Assembly (NCBI GenBank): GCA_963847595.1
Contig: CAWKAJ010000002.1
Location: 248,001-312,000 of the forward strand
Direction of reading: 5' to 3'
From: JACWAE01 sp963847595
GTDB taxonomy: Bacteria; Chloroflexota; Dehalococcoidia; SZUA-161
Length of the DNA stretch: 64,000 nt
Position numbers and translations under genes: made by a program. The first letter of the stretch is position 1; the number at the start of each line of letters is the position of its first letter. Below the pieces are notes generated by a model. That model did not search any database. It had not been told where the DNA came from and was given only the letters and a program-made list of their open reading frames with translations. Below, in pieces: positions 26,456-35,276 of the stretch.

Positions 26456-27568
26456 CTACGGCGCTCGGGGAAAGGAAGCTCTTGCTGGATATGGAGACCT
26501 ACCCAGAACTTTATGGAAGAGCTCGATGAATTGTTTCGCTATCTCAAAGCCCGAATTTCTTGTTGCGTATTCCTCTGCTGCTGCCAGGCTTTCCTTTACA
26601 TACCCGGCATCTTCGAACACATCCCGTAGCCTCTGCTCCAGTTCCCGGACGTCGCTATATTTGATGACTTCCTTGCCCGAGAGGTCGAAGAAATTGCAGT
26701 AGCTGGGCACGAGTACCGGCCTCCCTGCTCCCAGACAGGCAGCAACGGAGGAGGAGACCCCGACGCCTTGTATCTTATACTCAGCTCCTCCGACATAGTT
26801 GACATAGGCATCGCAGGCATGGAGATAAGCATAGAGCTTTTCGTTGTCAGGCATCTCATCCCTGAGCATAAGAAACGCTGGCTTTGGCTCCACTTCTGTC
26901 CAGTCATGGTGCGTCAGCAGGAACAGCAGCACGGGGTAGTCTTCTAACAACCTCTCCATTACCGGGAAAAGCTCGACATGATTGTGGACGATATTGAAAC
27001 CGTAGGCGAACACAATCTTCCTCTCTAAAGGCAGACCCAGTATCATTCGCGCCTGTTTCTTGTCTCCATGCCGTGGGGGAAGACAGGGGTAAGGGATGAT
27101 TTCAATCTTCTCCTCGGAGTAAGCCTGGGACATGAAGGCTTTATATCTCTCATCGAAGCAGACGATGGCATCCCATTCGAACTTATACCAGTTGGGGTCG
27201 GGAGGCAGTCCCGTCTCATGAACCACCAGTACGGTCTTGGCCTTCCTCCTGATTTGGGGGAATATCTCCAGCATCTCAGGCATAGGCATGAGATAGGCCA
27301 TCTCCATCAGAAATATCTCGTAGTCCTCCTCCAAATACGGCTTGGGGTCGAAGAAGTAATCTTTGTTCTCCCTCTGCCCCCAGACGTCCTGCACAAAGCA
27401 TCTGTGGACAAAAGTCTCATCGGGGCGGAGGAGCAGCGCCATATCCAATCCCTTCGGGGCAAATACCTTAAGCTCGTGCCCCATCTCCAGCCAGGCATGT
27501 GCGACGGGCTCAGCGTGGGACGACTGCCCCGAAAACATGTTCCACCGGGTCATAACCCCTATCTTCAT
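26456..27568 (-). CDS. Glycosyltransferase (paralog A)
   Basis: A 370-aa protein collinear with the previous gene: MTRWNMFSGQSSHAEPVAHAW, EWDAIVCFDERYKAFM, LGLPLERKIVFAYGFN and GVGVSSSVAACLGAGRPVLVP. The pair arose by tandem duplication; residues around the presumed acceptor region differ most (for example AAYI YYGRVSIDG against VNYVGGAEYKIQ). The spacer of 87 bp between them is non-coding. Transcription is with the DegT gene upstream. Confidence 0.8.
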   Translation of the reverse strand: MKIGVMTRWNMFSGQSSHAEPVAHAWLEMGHELKVFAPKGLDMALLLRPDETFVHRCFVQDVWGQRENKDYFFDPKPYLEEDYEIFLMEMAYLMPMPEMLEIFPQIRRKAKTVLVVHETGLPPDPNWYKFEWDAIVCFDERYKAFMSQAYSEEKIEIIPYPCLPPRHGDKKQARMILGLPLERKIVFAYGFNIVHNHVELFPVMERLLEDYPVLLFLLTHHDWTEVEPKPAFLMLRDEMPDNEKLYAYLHACDAYVNYVGGAEYKIQGVGVSSSVAACLGAGRPVLVPSYCNFFDLSGKEVIKYSDVRELEQRLRDVFEDAGYVKESLAAAEEYATRNSGFEIAKQFIELFHKVLGRSPYPARASFPRAP

Positions 27569-27570
27569 AC

Positions 27571-28689
27571 CTACTTGCCTTTGGACTTTTTAGCCTGTAT
27601 CACCGCTTCACAAACGGAGTTTATCTGCTCCTCGGTCAGCCCTGACCCCGAAGGCAAGTACAAGCCCTTCCTCGCTAGCTGTTCGCTTACCGGATAGTGC
27701 TCCCCCTCGAACAGCCCCATATTTTTGAAGGCCGGCTGCACATGCATGGGGATAAAGAATGTCCTGGTGTCAACCCCCTTCTGGCGCAGGTATGCCATCA
27801 GGTCATCGCGGCTCATGCCGAATTCGTCCTCGATCACGATGCAATACATCCAGTAAACGTTCTTGGCCCACTTTTTCTCTTGGGGCAAAGTTATCCCTGA
27901 CACGCCTTTGAGTTGCTTGTTATATAGTTGGGCGTTTTTCCGCCTCATCTCCACGAAGCGGTCTATGCTCTCAAGTTGGGCCAGCCCTATAGCCGCCTGA
28001 ATATTCGTCATCCTGTAATTGAACCCGATATCGGTGTGAAGGAATCTCCGTTCGCGGGAGAACGCCTGGTCCTTGAATCTTCTGGCCCGGTCGGCCACCT
28101 TTTCATCGTTGGTCACCATCATGCCACCCTCGCCGGTGGTTATTATCTTATTAGCATAAAAGCTGAAGCACCCTACATCTCCCATGCCTCCCGCCATCTT
28201 CCCTTTGTATGTAGCCCCGTGAGCTTCAGCAGCGTCCTCCACAACATATAAATGATGCTTTCGCGCGATGTCCATTATCGGGTCCATATCGCAGGGATGT
28301 CCGTAAATATGCACGGGCATTATCGCCTTGGTATGCAGCGTTATCTTCCGCTCTATCTGGGCAACATCCATATTCCAGGTCTCAGGCTCGGAGTCAACGA
28401 GCACCGGTTTAGCGCCAGTGTAGATAACAGAAAAGGCGCAGGCCGCCATAGTAAGGGTGGGGATTATGACTTCATCGCCCTTACCAAGGCCCAGAGCGGC
28501 GAGAGCGAGGTGAAGCGCTGTGGTGCCGCTGGTGGTGGTTATGCCCTGCTTCGAGCCACAGTAGACAGCGAACCCCTTCTCGAATTCAGCGATATATTTG
28601 CCGGCAGAGGAAATCCAGTTCGTTTTCAGACAGTCGGTGACATACTCCAACTCCTTGCCCGTAAGGAGAGGCTCACATACCGGTATCAT
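27571..28689 (-). CDS. DegT/DnrJ/EryC1/StrS family aminotransferase
   Basis: PLP-dependent sugar aminotransferase, 372 aa, which makes an amino-sugar nucleotide from a keto-sugar. Seen: TSGTTALHLALAALGLGKGDEVI, EDAAEAHGATYKGK, the PLP lysine in CFSFYANKIITTGEGG, and GFNYRMTNIQAAIGLAQLE. The ATG at 28689 with GGAG five bases upstream is preferred to the TTG at 28704. It starts inside the 3' end of the neighbouring methyltransferase frame boundary (1 bp gap). Confidence 0.92.
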   Translation of the reverse strand: MIPVCEPLLTGKELEYVTDCLKTNWISSAGKYIAEFEKGFAVYCGSKQGITTTSGTTALHLALAALGLGKGDEVIIPTLTMAACAFSVIYTGAKPVLVDSEPETWNMDVAQIERKITLHTKAIMPVHIYGHPCDMDPIMDIARKHHLYVVEDAAEAHGATYKGKMAGGMGDVGCFSFYANKIITTGEGGMMVTNDEKVADRARRFKDQAFSRERRFLHTDIGFNYRMTNIQAAIGLAQLESIDRFVEMRRKNAQLYNKQLKGVSGITLPQEKKWAKNVYWMYCIVIEDEFGMSRDDLMAYLRQKGVDTRTFFIPMHVQPAFKNMGLFEGEHYPVSEQLARKGLYLPSGSGLTEEQINSVCEAVIQAKKSKGK

Positions 28690-28690
28690 A

Positions 28691-29287
28691 TTATCTCCTT
28701 TCAAAGAGGAGCGTTCCGTAGCTCCATTGATTGGCCAGTGGGCCCTCCCACGTTGGCAAGAACTTGAACCCGTAACTGCGGAATTCCTTCAGCCAGTAGC
28801 CGCGGCTGTGCACATTCTTCCGGATGGTGTCCTTCGGGTCTGTCCTGTAGGTTGTCCTCAAATAGAGGCCGCCGCCTGGCTGCATCACCCGCTTTATCTC
28901 ACTGAGCACCTTACTGTAGTCGTCCAGGCACTCAATGGTACCCAGAAACGTCACACAGTCGAAATACCCATCGGCAAAAGGTAGCGCTTCTCTATTCAGG
29001 TCTACCCTGTATAGAAGTTCACGGACGTCTTCGGGCGCAGTTGACAGAGCATACTCGCTGACATCGACTCCCCATGCTTCTATCCCTTGCTCCCTGAGAG
29101 CCTTGACCATGAACCCCTTGGCACAGCCCACATCCAGCACCTTTTTGGGATTAAAATGCATCTTTACGCCCAGGGATACGAGTTGAAACAAAGGATAGTG
29201 CTCATCGAAACTATAGGCCCTGTAGAACCAGGGCTCCTTTTTGCCCCCGTCGAAAAATTCCTTGCCGAAGGTCTCTTCATCGCTCAT
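28691..29287 (-). CDS. Class I SAM-dependent methyltransferase
   Basis: A 198-aa methyltransferase. Seen: KVLDVGCAKGFMVKAL (SAM-binding motif I), WGVDVSEYAL (motif II), LPFADGYFDCVTFLGTIECL (motif post-II) and a VMQPGGGLYLRT strand. It sits in the glycan operon and probably methylates a sugar or a related intermediate; this is inference. Confidence 0.85.
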   Translation of the reverse strand: MSDEETFGKEFFDGGKKEPWFYRAYSFDEHYPLFQLVSLGVKMHFNPKKVLDVGCAKGFMVKALREQGIEAWGVDVSEYALSTAPEDVRELLYRVDLNREALPFADGYFDCVTFLGTIECLDDYSKVLSEIKRVMQPGGGLYLRTTYRTDPKDTIRKNVHSRGYWLKEFRSYGFKFLPTWEGPLANQWSYGTLLFERR

Positions 29288-29290
29288 TTA

Positions 29291-30058
29291 CTACTCCCTA
29301 ACTCTGGCTATGGCAGTGACATTCCATTCGTTCTCATCCACAGTTCCTTTTAGATTGAGAAAAGGACAAAACTTCAGCAGTTCGAAGCCAGCATCATCAA
29401 GGTAATGCGCTATCTCTTGAGGAAAGAAATACCTCACTGTGTGGGTTTCCTCGAATTCGTCGACGATGTTTTCGCCTTTGGTCACCAGGACGTGGTAGTG
29501 GCTCTTGCAGATATGATGGAGAGCGTCCATCTCCGGATGTACCGTCCTGATCACCCTCTTTCCGTCCCTCTCCACTACCTTAACTCGAACCGAGGGCAAT
29601 ATCCTTAATACTGCCAGTCCATTCCAGAAGTCGAAGGTGAAGATAGCGCTTGGTTTGAGATGACGTTTAATTTTCCCCAGAGCCTTCAGGATATCCTTAG
29701 TCTCCGTAAGGTAGTTTAGGACAGCGAACATGCTGATACAGGCATCGAATTTCTTTTTGAGGTCGAAATCGCGGATATCCAGAGAATGGAAAGTGGGATT
29801 GACGCCAGCTTCCTTGGCTTTCTCCCTTGCCTTTTTTATCATGACCGGCGAAGCATCTATACCGGTCACCTTGTAGCCTCGGAAAGCCAGGGGAAGGGAA
29901 TGGCCTCCGGTACCGCAGCCGGCATCTAATATGCTTTTAACGGGGAAAGACGAGTACTTCTTAAATATCTCCTGAATGAAGTCACATTCCTGTTCGTAAT
30001 CCTTGTCATCGTAGAAAATATCGTAATACTCGCCATAAGTTCCGAATACCTTCCGCAC
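29291..30058 (-). CDS. Class I SAM-dependent methyltransferase
   Basis: A 255-aa methyltransferase. Seen: KSILDAGCGTGGHSLPLAFRGYKVTGIDASPVMI (a canonical motif I plus II region) and FDACISMFAVLNYL. The C-terminal half has an extra beta-rich domain (IRTVHPEMDALHHI). It is 3 bp upstream of the 198-aa methyltransferase. Substrate unknown. Confidence 0.85.
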   Translation of the reverse strand: MRKVFGTYGEYYDIFYDDKDYEQECDFIQEIFKKYSSFPVKSILDAGCGTGGHSLPLAFRGYKVTGIDASPVMIKKAREKAKEAGVNPTFHSLDIRDFDLKKKFDACISMFAVLNYLTETKDILKALGKIKRHLKPSAIFTFDFWNGLAVLRILPSVRVKVVERDGKRVIRTVHPEMDALHHICKSHYHVLVTKGENIVDEFEETHTVRYFFPQEIAHYLDDAGFELLKFCPFLNLKGTVDENEWNVTAIARVRE

Positions 30059-30067
30059 TTTGGACTA

Positions 30068-31102
30068 TCACCCTCTCTTGAGCTGCTCAAGAAGTCTCTC
30101 TTCCTCCTTGCCCCATATCTTCACCTTTTTCCCCAGCCGCGAGGATTCGTAAACCCCGTAAGCCATTTGCACCGCTCTCAATCCGTCGAAGCCGTTAGGC
30201 AGCGGTTGTTTCGAACCGTTGATGGCTTGTATGCAATCGTTGAACTCCAGAACATGCGATTGAGCTGGCACATCGCTGTAATCAAAGACTTCCTGCTTGC
30301 CATCCTGTTTACCCAGGGTGGTTATGCACTTGGTGCCCCTGTTATCGACGCGGATATAGCCCGTGCTGCCATATACCTCCAGATACATATATTCAGCCCA
30401 CTCAGTCCAGGAGGAATGGATAAAGGCCAGCTTTCCCTTATCGAAGGTGAAGATACCCATGCCGTTGTCCTCCAGGGGGCTTATCTGCCAGTGCAAGGTA
30501 GAAACTTGGCCCATGCATTCCCGCACCTCACCCAGGAACCATCGGGCAATATCCAGCAGATGGCAGCCATTATCGAGAAAGGTTCCACCACCCGACAGCT
30601 CGGCATTGGAAAACCACATCTTCACCGGCCAACCGGCGTTGCCTACCCAGCCCCTGAGAAAGAGCACCTCGCCGATAGCGGAGCTGTCCAGAAGCTCCTT
30701 CGCTTTCTGGACACTGGGAAAGTACCTCAGATTTGAGCCCACCTTCAGAAAGCGCTCAGTCTTCGCTGCAGCCCTGACAATATCAAATGCCTCCTCCGGA
30801 TTTCTGGCAAGCGGCTTCTCGCACCAGACATGTTTGCCCAGTTTCAAGGCCTCAGTAGCGATGGGGCCATGGAACTTATTGGGCACCGAGACCACGACGA
30901 AGTCCACATCAGGTCTTCTCACAGCCTTTTCCCAATCGGGATAGAAATCACAGCCCATTTCCTTGCTGAATTTCTTTGCTGCCACCTCGTCATTGTCAGA
31001 AAGACAAACAAGCTCTGTTTGGGAGTTAGTGGTTATGGCCTTCATTCTGCGCATTCCCATCCTGCCGCAGCCAATAACAGCGAACCTCAATTTGTCACTC
31101 AT
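30068..31102 (-). CDS. Gfo/Idh/MocA family oxidoreductase
   Basis: NAD(P)-dependent sugar dehydrogenase, 344 aa. Seen: GCGRMGMRRMKAI (Rossmann motif), HVWCEKPLARNPEEA with the conserved EKP motif, and GGGTFLDNGCHLLDIARWF with the conserved catalytic histidine/aspartate region. It begins the minus-strand glycan operon. It is likely to oxidise a hydroxyl on a UDP- or GDP-sugar that the DegT aminotransferase then aminates (a common pathway pair). Confidence 0.9.
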   Translation of the reverse strand: MSDKLRFAVIGCGRMGMRRMKAITTNSQTELVCLSDNDEVAAKKFSKEMGCDFYPDWEKAVRRPDVDFVVVSVPNKFHGPIATEALKLGKHVWCEKPLARNPEEAFDIVRAAAKTERFLKVGSNLRYFPSVQKAKELLDSSAIGEVLFLRGWVGNAGWPVKMWFSNAELSGGGTFLDNGCHLLDIARWFLGEVRECMGQVSTLHWQISPLEDNGMGIFTFDKGKLAFIHSSWTEWAEYMYLEVYGSTGYIRVDNRGTKCITTLGKQDGKQEVFDYSDVPAQSHVLEFNDCIQAINGSKQPLPNGFDGLRAVQMAYGVYESSRLGKKVKIWGKEEERLLEQLKRG

Positions 31103-31431
31103 TGTTTACTCACCTTCCACCTTTTCAGCAATAATGCCGCTAAAAATCAGACCCTGAGCGAAGCGTACACCGCCCTGGATACAATCGCAAATCCTCTAAA
31201 GCTGTGGTAACCAGAAGTTACAAGAGACATAGTTACTTGGAGGTTCATCTTGTGGTTCTTTGACATCTGCTACCGATAGCCTGTTAATTTATATCACTAA
31301 ACACGAGCCTATGTCAAGTTCGGCAGCGTCTTCAGCCAAGCCCTGCTCACTCGACCCTAACTCTCTCCTTATCCTTGCCCTTATCTGCGGCAAGATGGTA
31401 TACTGGCAGAAACTTGAAGAGGTGACAAAAT
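31103..31431. other. 329-bp intergenic region (divergent promoter region)
   Basis: No gene is supported. It holds the start of the minus-strand glycan operon and a plus-strand promoter (31375-31404) for the CoA-transferases. The rest shows no repeat or conserved element. Confidence 0.6.
31375..31404 (+). promoter_or_regulatory. Probable promoter of the CoA-transferase genes
   Basis: TTGCCC (31375-31380) and TATACT (31399-31404) with an 18-bp spacer, 28 bp upstream of the ATG at 31432. The ribosome-binding site is GAGGTG. Confidence 0.55.
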
Positions 31432-32610
31432 ATGGGCCCGCTTGAAGGAATTAGGGTGTTGGACCTATCTAAATATGGGCCGAGCAGGTATACTTCCATG
31501 ATCCTGGCTGACCTCGGAGCCGAGGTAATTGTTGTGGAAATGCCTAAAACGGCTGGACAGACGCTGGAAGTGGTGTCTGACGATGCAGGCTCGCTCTACA
31601 TAGGACACAACCGCAATAAGAAATGCATCGTTCTCAACCTGAAGAAGGAAGAGGGCAAGGAGATCTTCTACCGCCTGGTGCAGAAGATGGACGTTCTCAT
31701 CGAGGCCAACCGTCCCGGGGTGCTCAAACGCCGAGGCATGGACTATGAGTCGGTGAAAAAGCTCAATCAGCGTCTCATTTATTGCTCCATTACAGGATAT
31801 GGGCAGGACGGGCCATATGCTCAGCGCACCGGACATGAGATTAACTTCGCCGCAGTATCAGGCATAATGGGACTCACTGGCAGCAAAAATGGCCCGCCGG
31901 TGTATCTGCAATCGCCTTCTATTGCTGACCTTCTGGGTGGAGTCACGCACGCTGTCATGGCTATAACCGCTGCCCTTTTTGCCAGGGAAAAGAATGGCAA
32001 AGGGCAGTACATAGATGTATCCATCACCGATGGAACGATTTTCTATCATTGGATCGACGGGCAATCATATCTATTGAACGGTAATTTGCCCGAGCGCGCG
32101 GAATCTCCCACTGGGGGCGACATGGCCTGCCTGAACACTTATGAAGCCAGGGATGGCAAATACTTCACCGTGGGCTGCCCTGAGCCCTGGCTCTGGGCCA
32201 AGCTCTGCAAAATTGTGGGCAGAGAGGAATTCATTCCTCATCAATTTGATGATGTTGACAAGCAGAAGGAGATTTACCAGGCATTTTCCGAGGTCTTTGC
32301 CCATAGAGACAGGGAGGAATGGGTAAAGTTGCTTGATGAGGCCGATATCAGCGTTGGTCCGGTTTATGACTTCCAGGAGATATTCTCCGACCCCCACTTT
32401 AAGCACCGTAAGGTGCTAACAGAAGTGCAACACCCTAAGCTGGGTAAAATAAAGCTGCTGAATACTCCCTTCAGGTTCTCGGAGACCCCGGCCAGGGTTA
32501 GGGCAAGTCCGCCGCTCTGGGGAGAACATACCAGAGAAGTATTAAGAGATATGCTGGGTTACAAAAAGGCACAAATCGACCGCCTGCTTAAGGAAGGCGT
32601 CATAGAGTAA
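31432..32610 (+). CDS. CaiB/BaiF family CoA-transferase (first)
   Basis: Family III CoA-transferase, 392 aa, which moves CoA between carboxylic acids. Seen: LADLGAEVIVVEMP near 26-37, a CSITGYGQDGPYAQRTGHE region, the presumed catalytic aspartate in SPSIADLLGG (Asp166), GKGQYIDVSITDG, and C-terminal LGKIKLLNTPFRFSETPA. It heads three such genes. Substrate unknown; anaerobic degradation of an acid by CoA activation is the likely theme. Confidence 0.92.
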   Translation: MGPLEGIRVLDLSKYGPSRYTSMILADLGAEVIVVEMPKTAGQTLEVVSDDAGSLYIGHNRNKKCIVLNLKKEEGKEIFYRLVQKMDVLIEANRPGVLKRRGMDYESVKKLNQRLIYCSITGYGQDGPYAQRTGHEINFAAVSGIMGLTGSKNGPPVYLQSPSIADLLGGVTHAVMAITAALFAREKNGKGQYIDVSITDGTIFYHWIDGQSYLLNGNLPERAESPTGGDMACLNTYEARDGKYFTVGCPEPWLWAKLCKIVGREEFIPHQFDDVDKQKEIYQAFSEVFAHRDREEWVKLLDEADISVGPVYDFQEIFSDPHFKHRKVLTEVQHPKLGKIKLLNTPFRFSETPARVRASPPLWGEHTREVLRDMLGYKKAQIDRLLKEGVIE

Positions 32611-32621
32611 GAAAGGTCGCC

Positions 32622-32650
32622 TGTTCAACAAATTCCGAATGTGCTAAAAT
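32622..32650 (+). promoter_or_regulatory. Weak promoter before the second CoA-transferase
   Basis: TGTTCA (32622-32627) and TAAAAT (32645-32650), 17-bp spacer. The -35 box is poor. A perfect palindrome starts 14 bp after the -10 box, a position used by operators that sit over the transcription start. Confidence 0.35.
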
Positions 32651-32664
32651 ATCCCTGTGGGGGT

Positions 32665-32694
32665 GGCGAGAACCAAAAATTTTTGGTTCTCGCC
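32665..32694. promoter_or_regulatory. Perfect 30-bp palindrome (probable operator)
   Basis: GGCGAGAACCAAAAA followed directly by its exact reverse complement TTTTTGGTTCTCGCC, no loop. It lies in the 115-bp gap between two CoA-transferase genes, just downstream of a promoter-like sequence. There is no T-run after it, so it is more likely a binding site for a dimeric regulator than a terminator, although an RNA hairpin is possible. Confidence 0.65.
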
Positions 32695-32725
32695 AAATTT
32701 TGCCCGCAGAAACTGATTATTCGAT

Positions 32726-33934
32726 ATGCCCGACCAGGCTCTAAGCCATCTGAAAGTCCTCGAGCTCTGTAATTTCGTATCTGGGCCATATTGCACCAAG
32801 CTGCTGGCTGACCTCGGCGCCGAAGTGATAAAGGTTGAACCTCCTGGCATTGGCGATGAGTCAAGGCGAAGAGGCCCCTTCTTGAATGATATACCACATA
32901 CAGAGCGGAGCGGGCTTTTCCTTTACCTAAACACCAACAAATCAGGTATTACCTTGGATATTAAGACAACCAAAGGTCGGGGTATCTTTAAAGAGTTAAT
33001 CAAAAAAACCGATATTCTTGTGGAGGATAACCCACCCAAAGTAATGAAGGAGCTGGGCTTGACCTACCTTGAGCTCAAAAAAATCAATCCCCGCCTGGTC
33101 ATGACCTCCATCACCCCTTTCGGGCAGACAGGCCCTTACCGCGACTACAAAGCATATGAGATGAATCTCCATCACGCCGGCGGCGAAGGTTACCTCCTGC
33201 CCACCCAGTCTCCCGACCTCACTAGAGAACCGGTTAAAGCAGGTGGCCTGGTGGGAGACTGCATTTGCGGTCTTAGCTCCGCTATTGCCACGCTGGCCGC
33301 AGCGTACAACTTGAATGAAACCGACGTGGGGCAATACATAGATGTCTCGAAGCAGGATGTGCTCATGACCATGGTGCTCTTGGAGATAGCAATGTACGCC
33401 AATATGGGCATAGTAAGAAACAGACTGGAGAGGCCGCTTCTGATGCCGATACCGATGGAATGTCAGGACGGCTATATCATGATATCGGCGTTGACGGACC
33501 GTGAGTGGCAAGACCTCGTGAAATTCATGGGCAATCCCTCGTGGGCTAACGATGAAATGTTTTCCCATTGGCTATTCCGCCAGACAAACGGCGACAAGAT
33601 AAACCCGCATATCAGAGAGTTTGTGAAGCACTACAAGAAAGAGGAGCTCTTTCAACAGCTTCAGGAAAACGCCCTTGCCGCTGCCCCGGTCAATACCTCA
33701 GAAGACCTGGTTCACTCTGCTCAGATGGAGCCCAGAGGCTTCTTTGCCGAGGTGGAACATCCAGAGACAGGTAAGTTAAAGCACCCTGGAGTCCCCTACA
33801 AATTCTCCGAAACTCCTTCCAAGGTTAAACGCGCGGCACCTTTACTTGGACAGCATAATGAGTCTGTATACTGTGGATGGCTCGGGTACAGCAAAGAAGA
33901 GATGGTGAAGCTAAAAGAATCTGGGATCATATAG
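32726..33934 (+). CDS. CaiB/BaiF family CoA-transferase (second)
   Basis: A 402-aa family III CoA-transferase. Seen: CNFVSGPYCTKLLADLGAEV, the presumed catalytic aspartate in GGLVGDCICG (Asp178), VGQYIDVSKQD, and a C-terminal TGKLKHPGVPYKFSETPSK. It shares the fold with its neighbours but little sequence. The third gene starts 17 bp after its stop. Confidence 0.92.
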   Translation: MPDQALSHLKVLELCNFVSGPYCTKLLADLGAEVIKVEPPGIGDESRRRGPFLNDIPHTERSGLFLYLNTNKSGITLDIKTTKGRGIFKELIKKTDILVEDNPPKVMKELGLTYLELKKINPRLVMTSITPFGQTGPYRDYKAYEMNLHHAGGEGYLLPTQSPDLTREPVKAGGLVGDCICGLSSAIATLAAAYNLNETDVGQYIDVSKQDVLMTMVLLEIAMYANMGIVRNRLERPLLMPIPMECQDGYIMISALTDREWQDLVKFMGNPSWANDEMFSHWLFRQTNGDKINPHIREFVKHYKKEELFQQLQENALAAAPVNTSEDLVHSAQMEPRGFFAEVEHPETGKLKHPGVPYKFSETPSKVKRAAPLLGQHNESVYCGWLGYSKEEMVKLKESGII

Positions 33935-33951
33935 GAAGTGAGATTATCCTG

Positions 33952-35166
33952 ATGAGAACGGCAGCTCTAAAAGGGGTGAGGATAGCTGATTTCTGCTGGC
34001 TCTGGGCGGGCGCTTACGCCACCGGCTTGCTGGCCATTCTGGGCGCAGAAGTCATCAAGATAGAGAGCATGGCTCGTGTAGACCCTTCTCGGAAGATGAC
34101 CTTGACTATAGGGCAGGCGTTCGAAGGAGTAGACCACTCACCTGTCTTCAACAGCATCAATCTCAACAAATTATCGGTCAAGCTGAACCTCAAGCAGCCT
34201 AAAGGCGTGGAGTTGGCCAAGAAGCTTGTACAGATAAGCGATGTGGTAACTCAGAACATGCGCCCGGGAGCTATGGATAACATAGGGCTGGGCTATGAGG
34301 CATTGAGGGAGGTAAAGCCTGATATCATCATGCTGTCCTCCTCTTCTTTTGGGGCTGAGGGTCCGCTGAGACGCTATGGGGGCTATGCTCCCAGCTTCGC
34401 CGCTTACAGCGGCCTGACCCATCTGACCGGTTACAGCGACGCCCCGCCCAATCCCATGACCGGCTCGACCGACCTCATGAGTGCCACCACCAGCGCCTTC
34501 GCTATCCTTGCTGCGTTGAATCACCGACAGAACACCGGACAGGGGCAGCACATAGACCTGTCCTCAGTGGAGAGCCTTGCGGTTTTCACAGGCGATGCCC
34601 TGATGGACTACCTGATGAATGGCAGAGTTCGCTCACGCAGAGGGAACCAGGATGACATCATGGCGCCCCACAATTGCTATCGCTGCCGGGGCGATGACAA
34701 GTGGGTCAGCATTGCGGTCTCCACAGACGATGAGTGGCAGGCTTTTTGCAGGGTTATGGGAAATCCCGGCTGGACTCGCGACGAGAAATTCTCCGATACC
34801 TATAGCCGGTGGAAGAATCAGGACGAACTGGACAGGCTGGTCACGGAATGGACGGTTAACCACACTCATTACGAAGTGACCGGTATGCTACAAAAGGCTG
34901 GCGTTGCAGCCATGCCTTCTCTCAGTAACCAGGAGATATTCAGCGACCCCCACTTTAAGGAGCGTAAACTGGCTGTAGAGGTCAAGCATCCGACTATGGG
35001 GAAACAGGTTGTCCTCGGGGCCCCCTGGAAACTATCAGAAACACCGGCTCAGGTTACCAAGGCTTCCCCCGTCATGGGTGAGAATAACGACTATGTCTTC
35101 GGCGAGCTTCTGGGGATGCCCGGCAGCGAGATAAAACAGCTTATCGAAGAGCAGGTAATCTATTAA
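33952..35166 (+). CDS. CaiB/BaiF family CoA-transferase (third)
   Basis: A 404-aa family III CoA-transferase. The ATG at 33952 is preferred over an open frame that begins inside the previous gene. Seen: DFCWLWAGAYATGLLAILGAE, MTGSTDLMSATTSAF with the presumed catalytic aspartate (Asp174), GQGQHIDLSSVES, and C-terminal MGKQVVLGAPWKLSETPA. Two such genes in tandem often form a heteromeric enzyme, so pairs among the three may work together (inference). Confidence 0.9.
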   Translation: MRTAALKGVRIADFCWLWAGAYATGLLAILGAEVIKIESMARVDPSRKMTLTIGQAFEGVDHSPVFNSINLNKLSVKLNLKQPKGVELAKKLVQISDVVTQNMRPGAMDNIGLGYEALREVKPDIIMLSSSSFGAEGPLRRYGGYAPSFAAYSGLTHLTGYSDAPPNPMTGSTDLMSATTSAFAILAALNHRQNTGQGQHIDLSSVESLAVFTGDALMDYLMNGRVRSRRGNQDDIMAPHNCYRCRGDDKWVSIAVSTDDEWQAFCRVMGNPGWTRDEKFSDTYSRWKNQDELDRLVTEWTVNHTHYEVTGMLQKAGVAAMPSLSNQEIFSDPHFKERKLAVEVKHPTMGKQVVLGAPWKLSETPAQVTKASPVMGENNDYVFGELLGMPGSEIKQLIEEQVIY

Positions 35167-35276
35167 GTGACAATCCGTCATCTTGTGCAATCCTGCTAAT
35201 GTAGTGTAGCCCAGCCTCCACACCATCCACTAGTGCCGGGATTAACTTAACAAGTGGTATAGCAGGTGGAGGCAGG

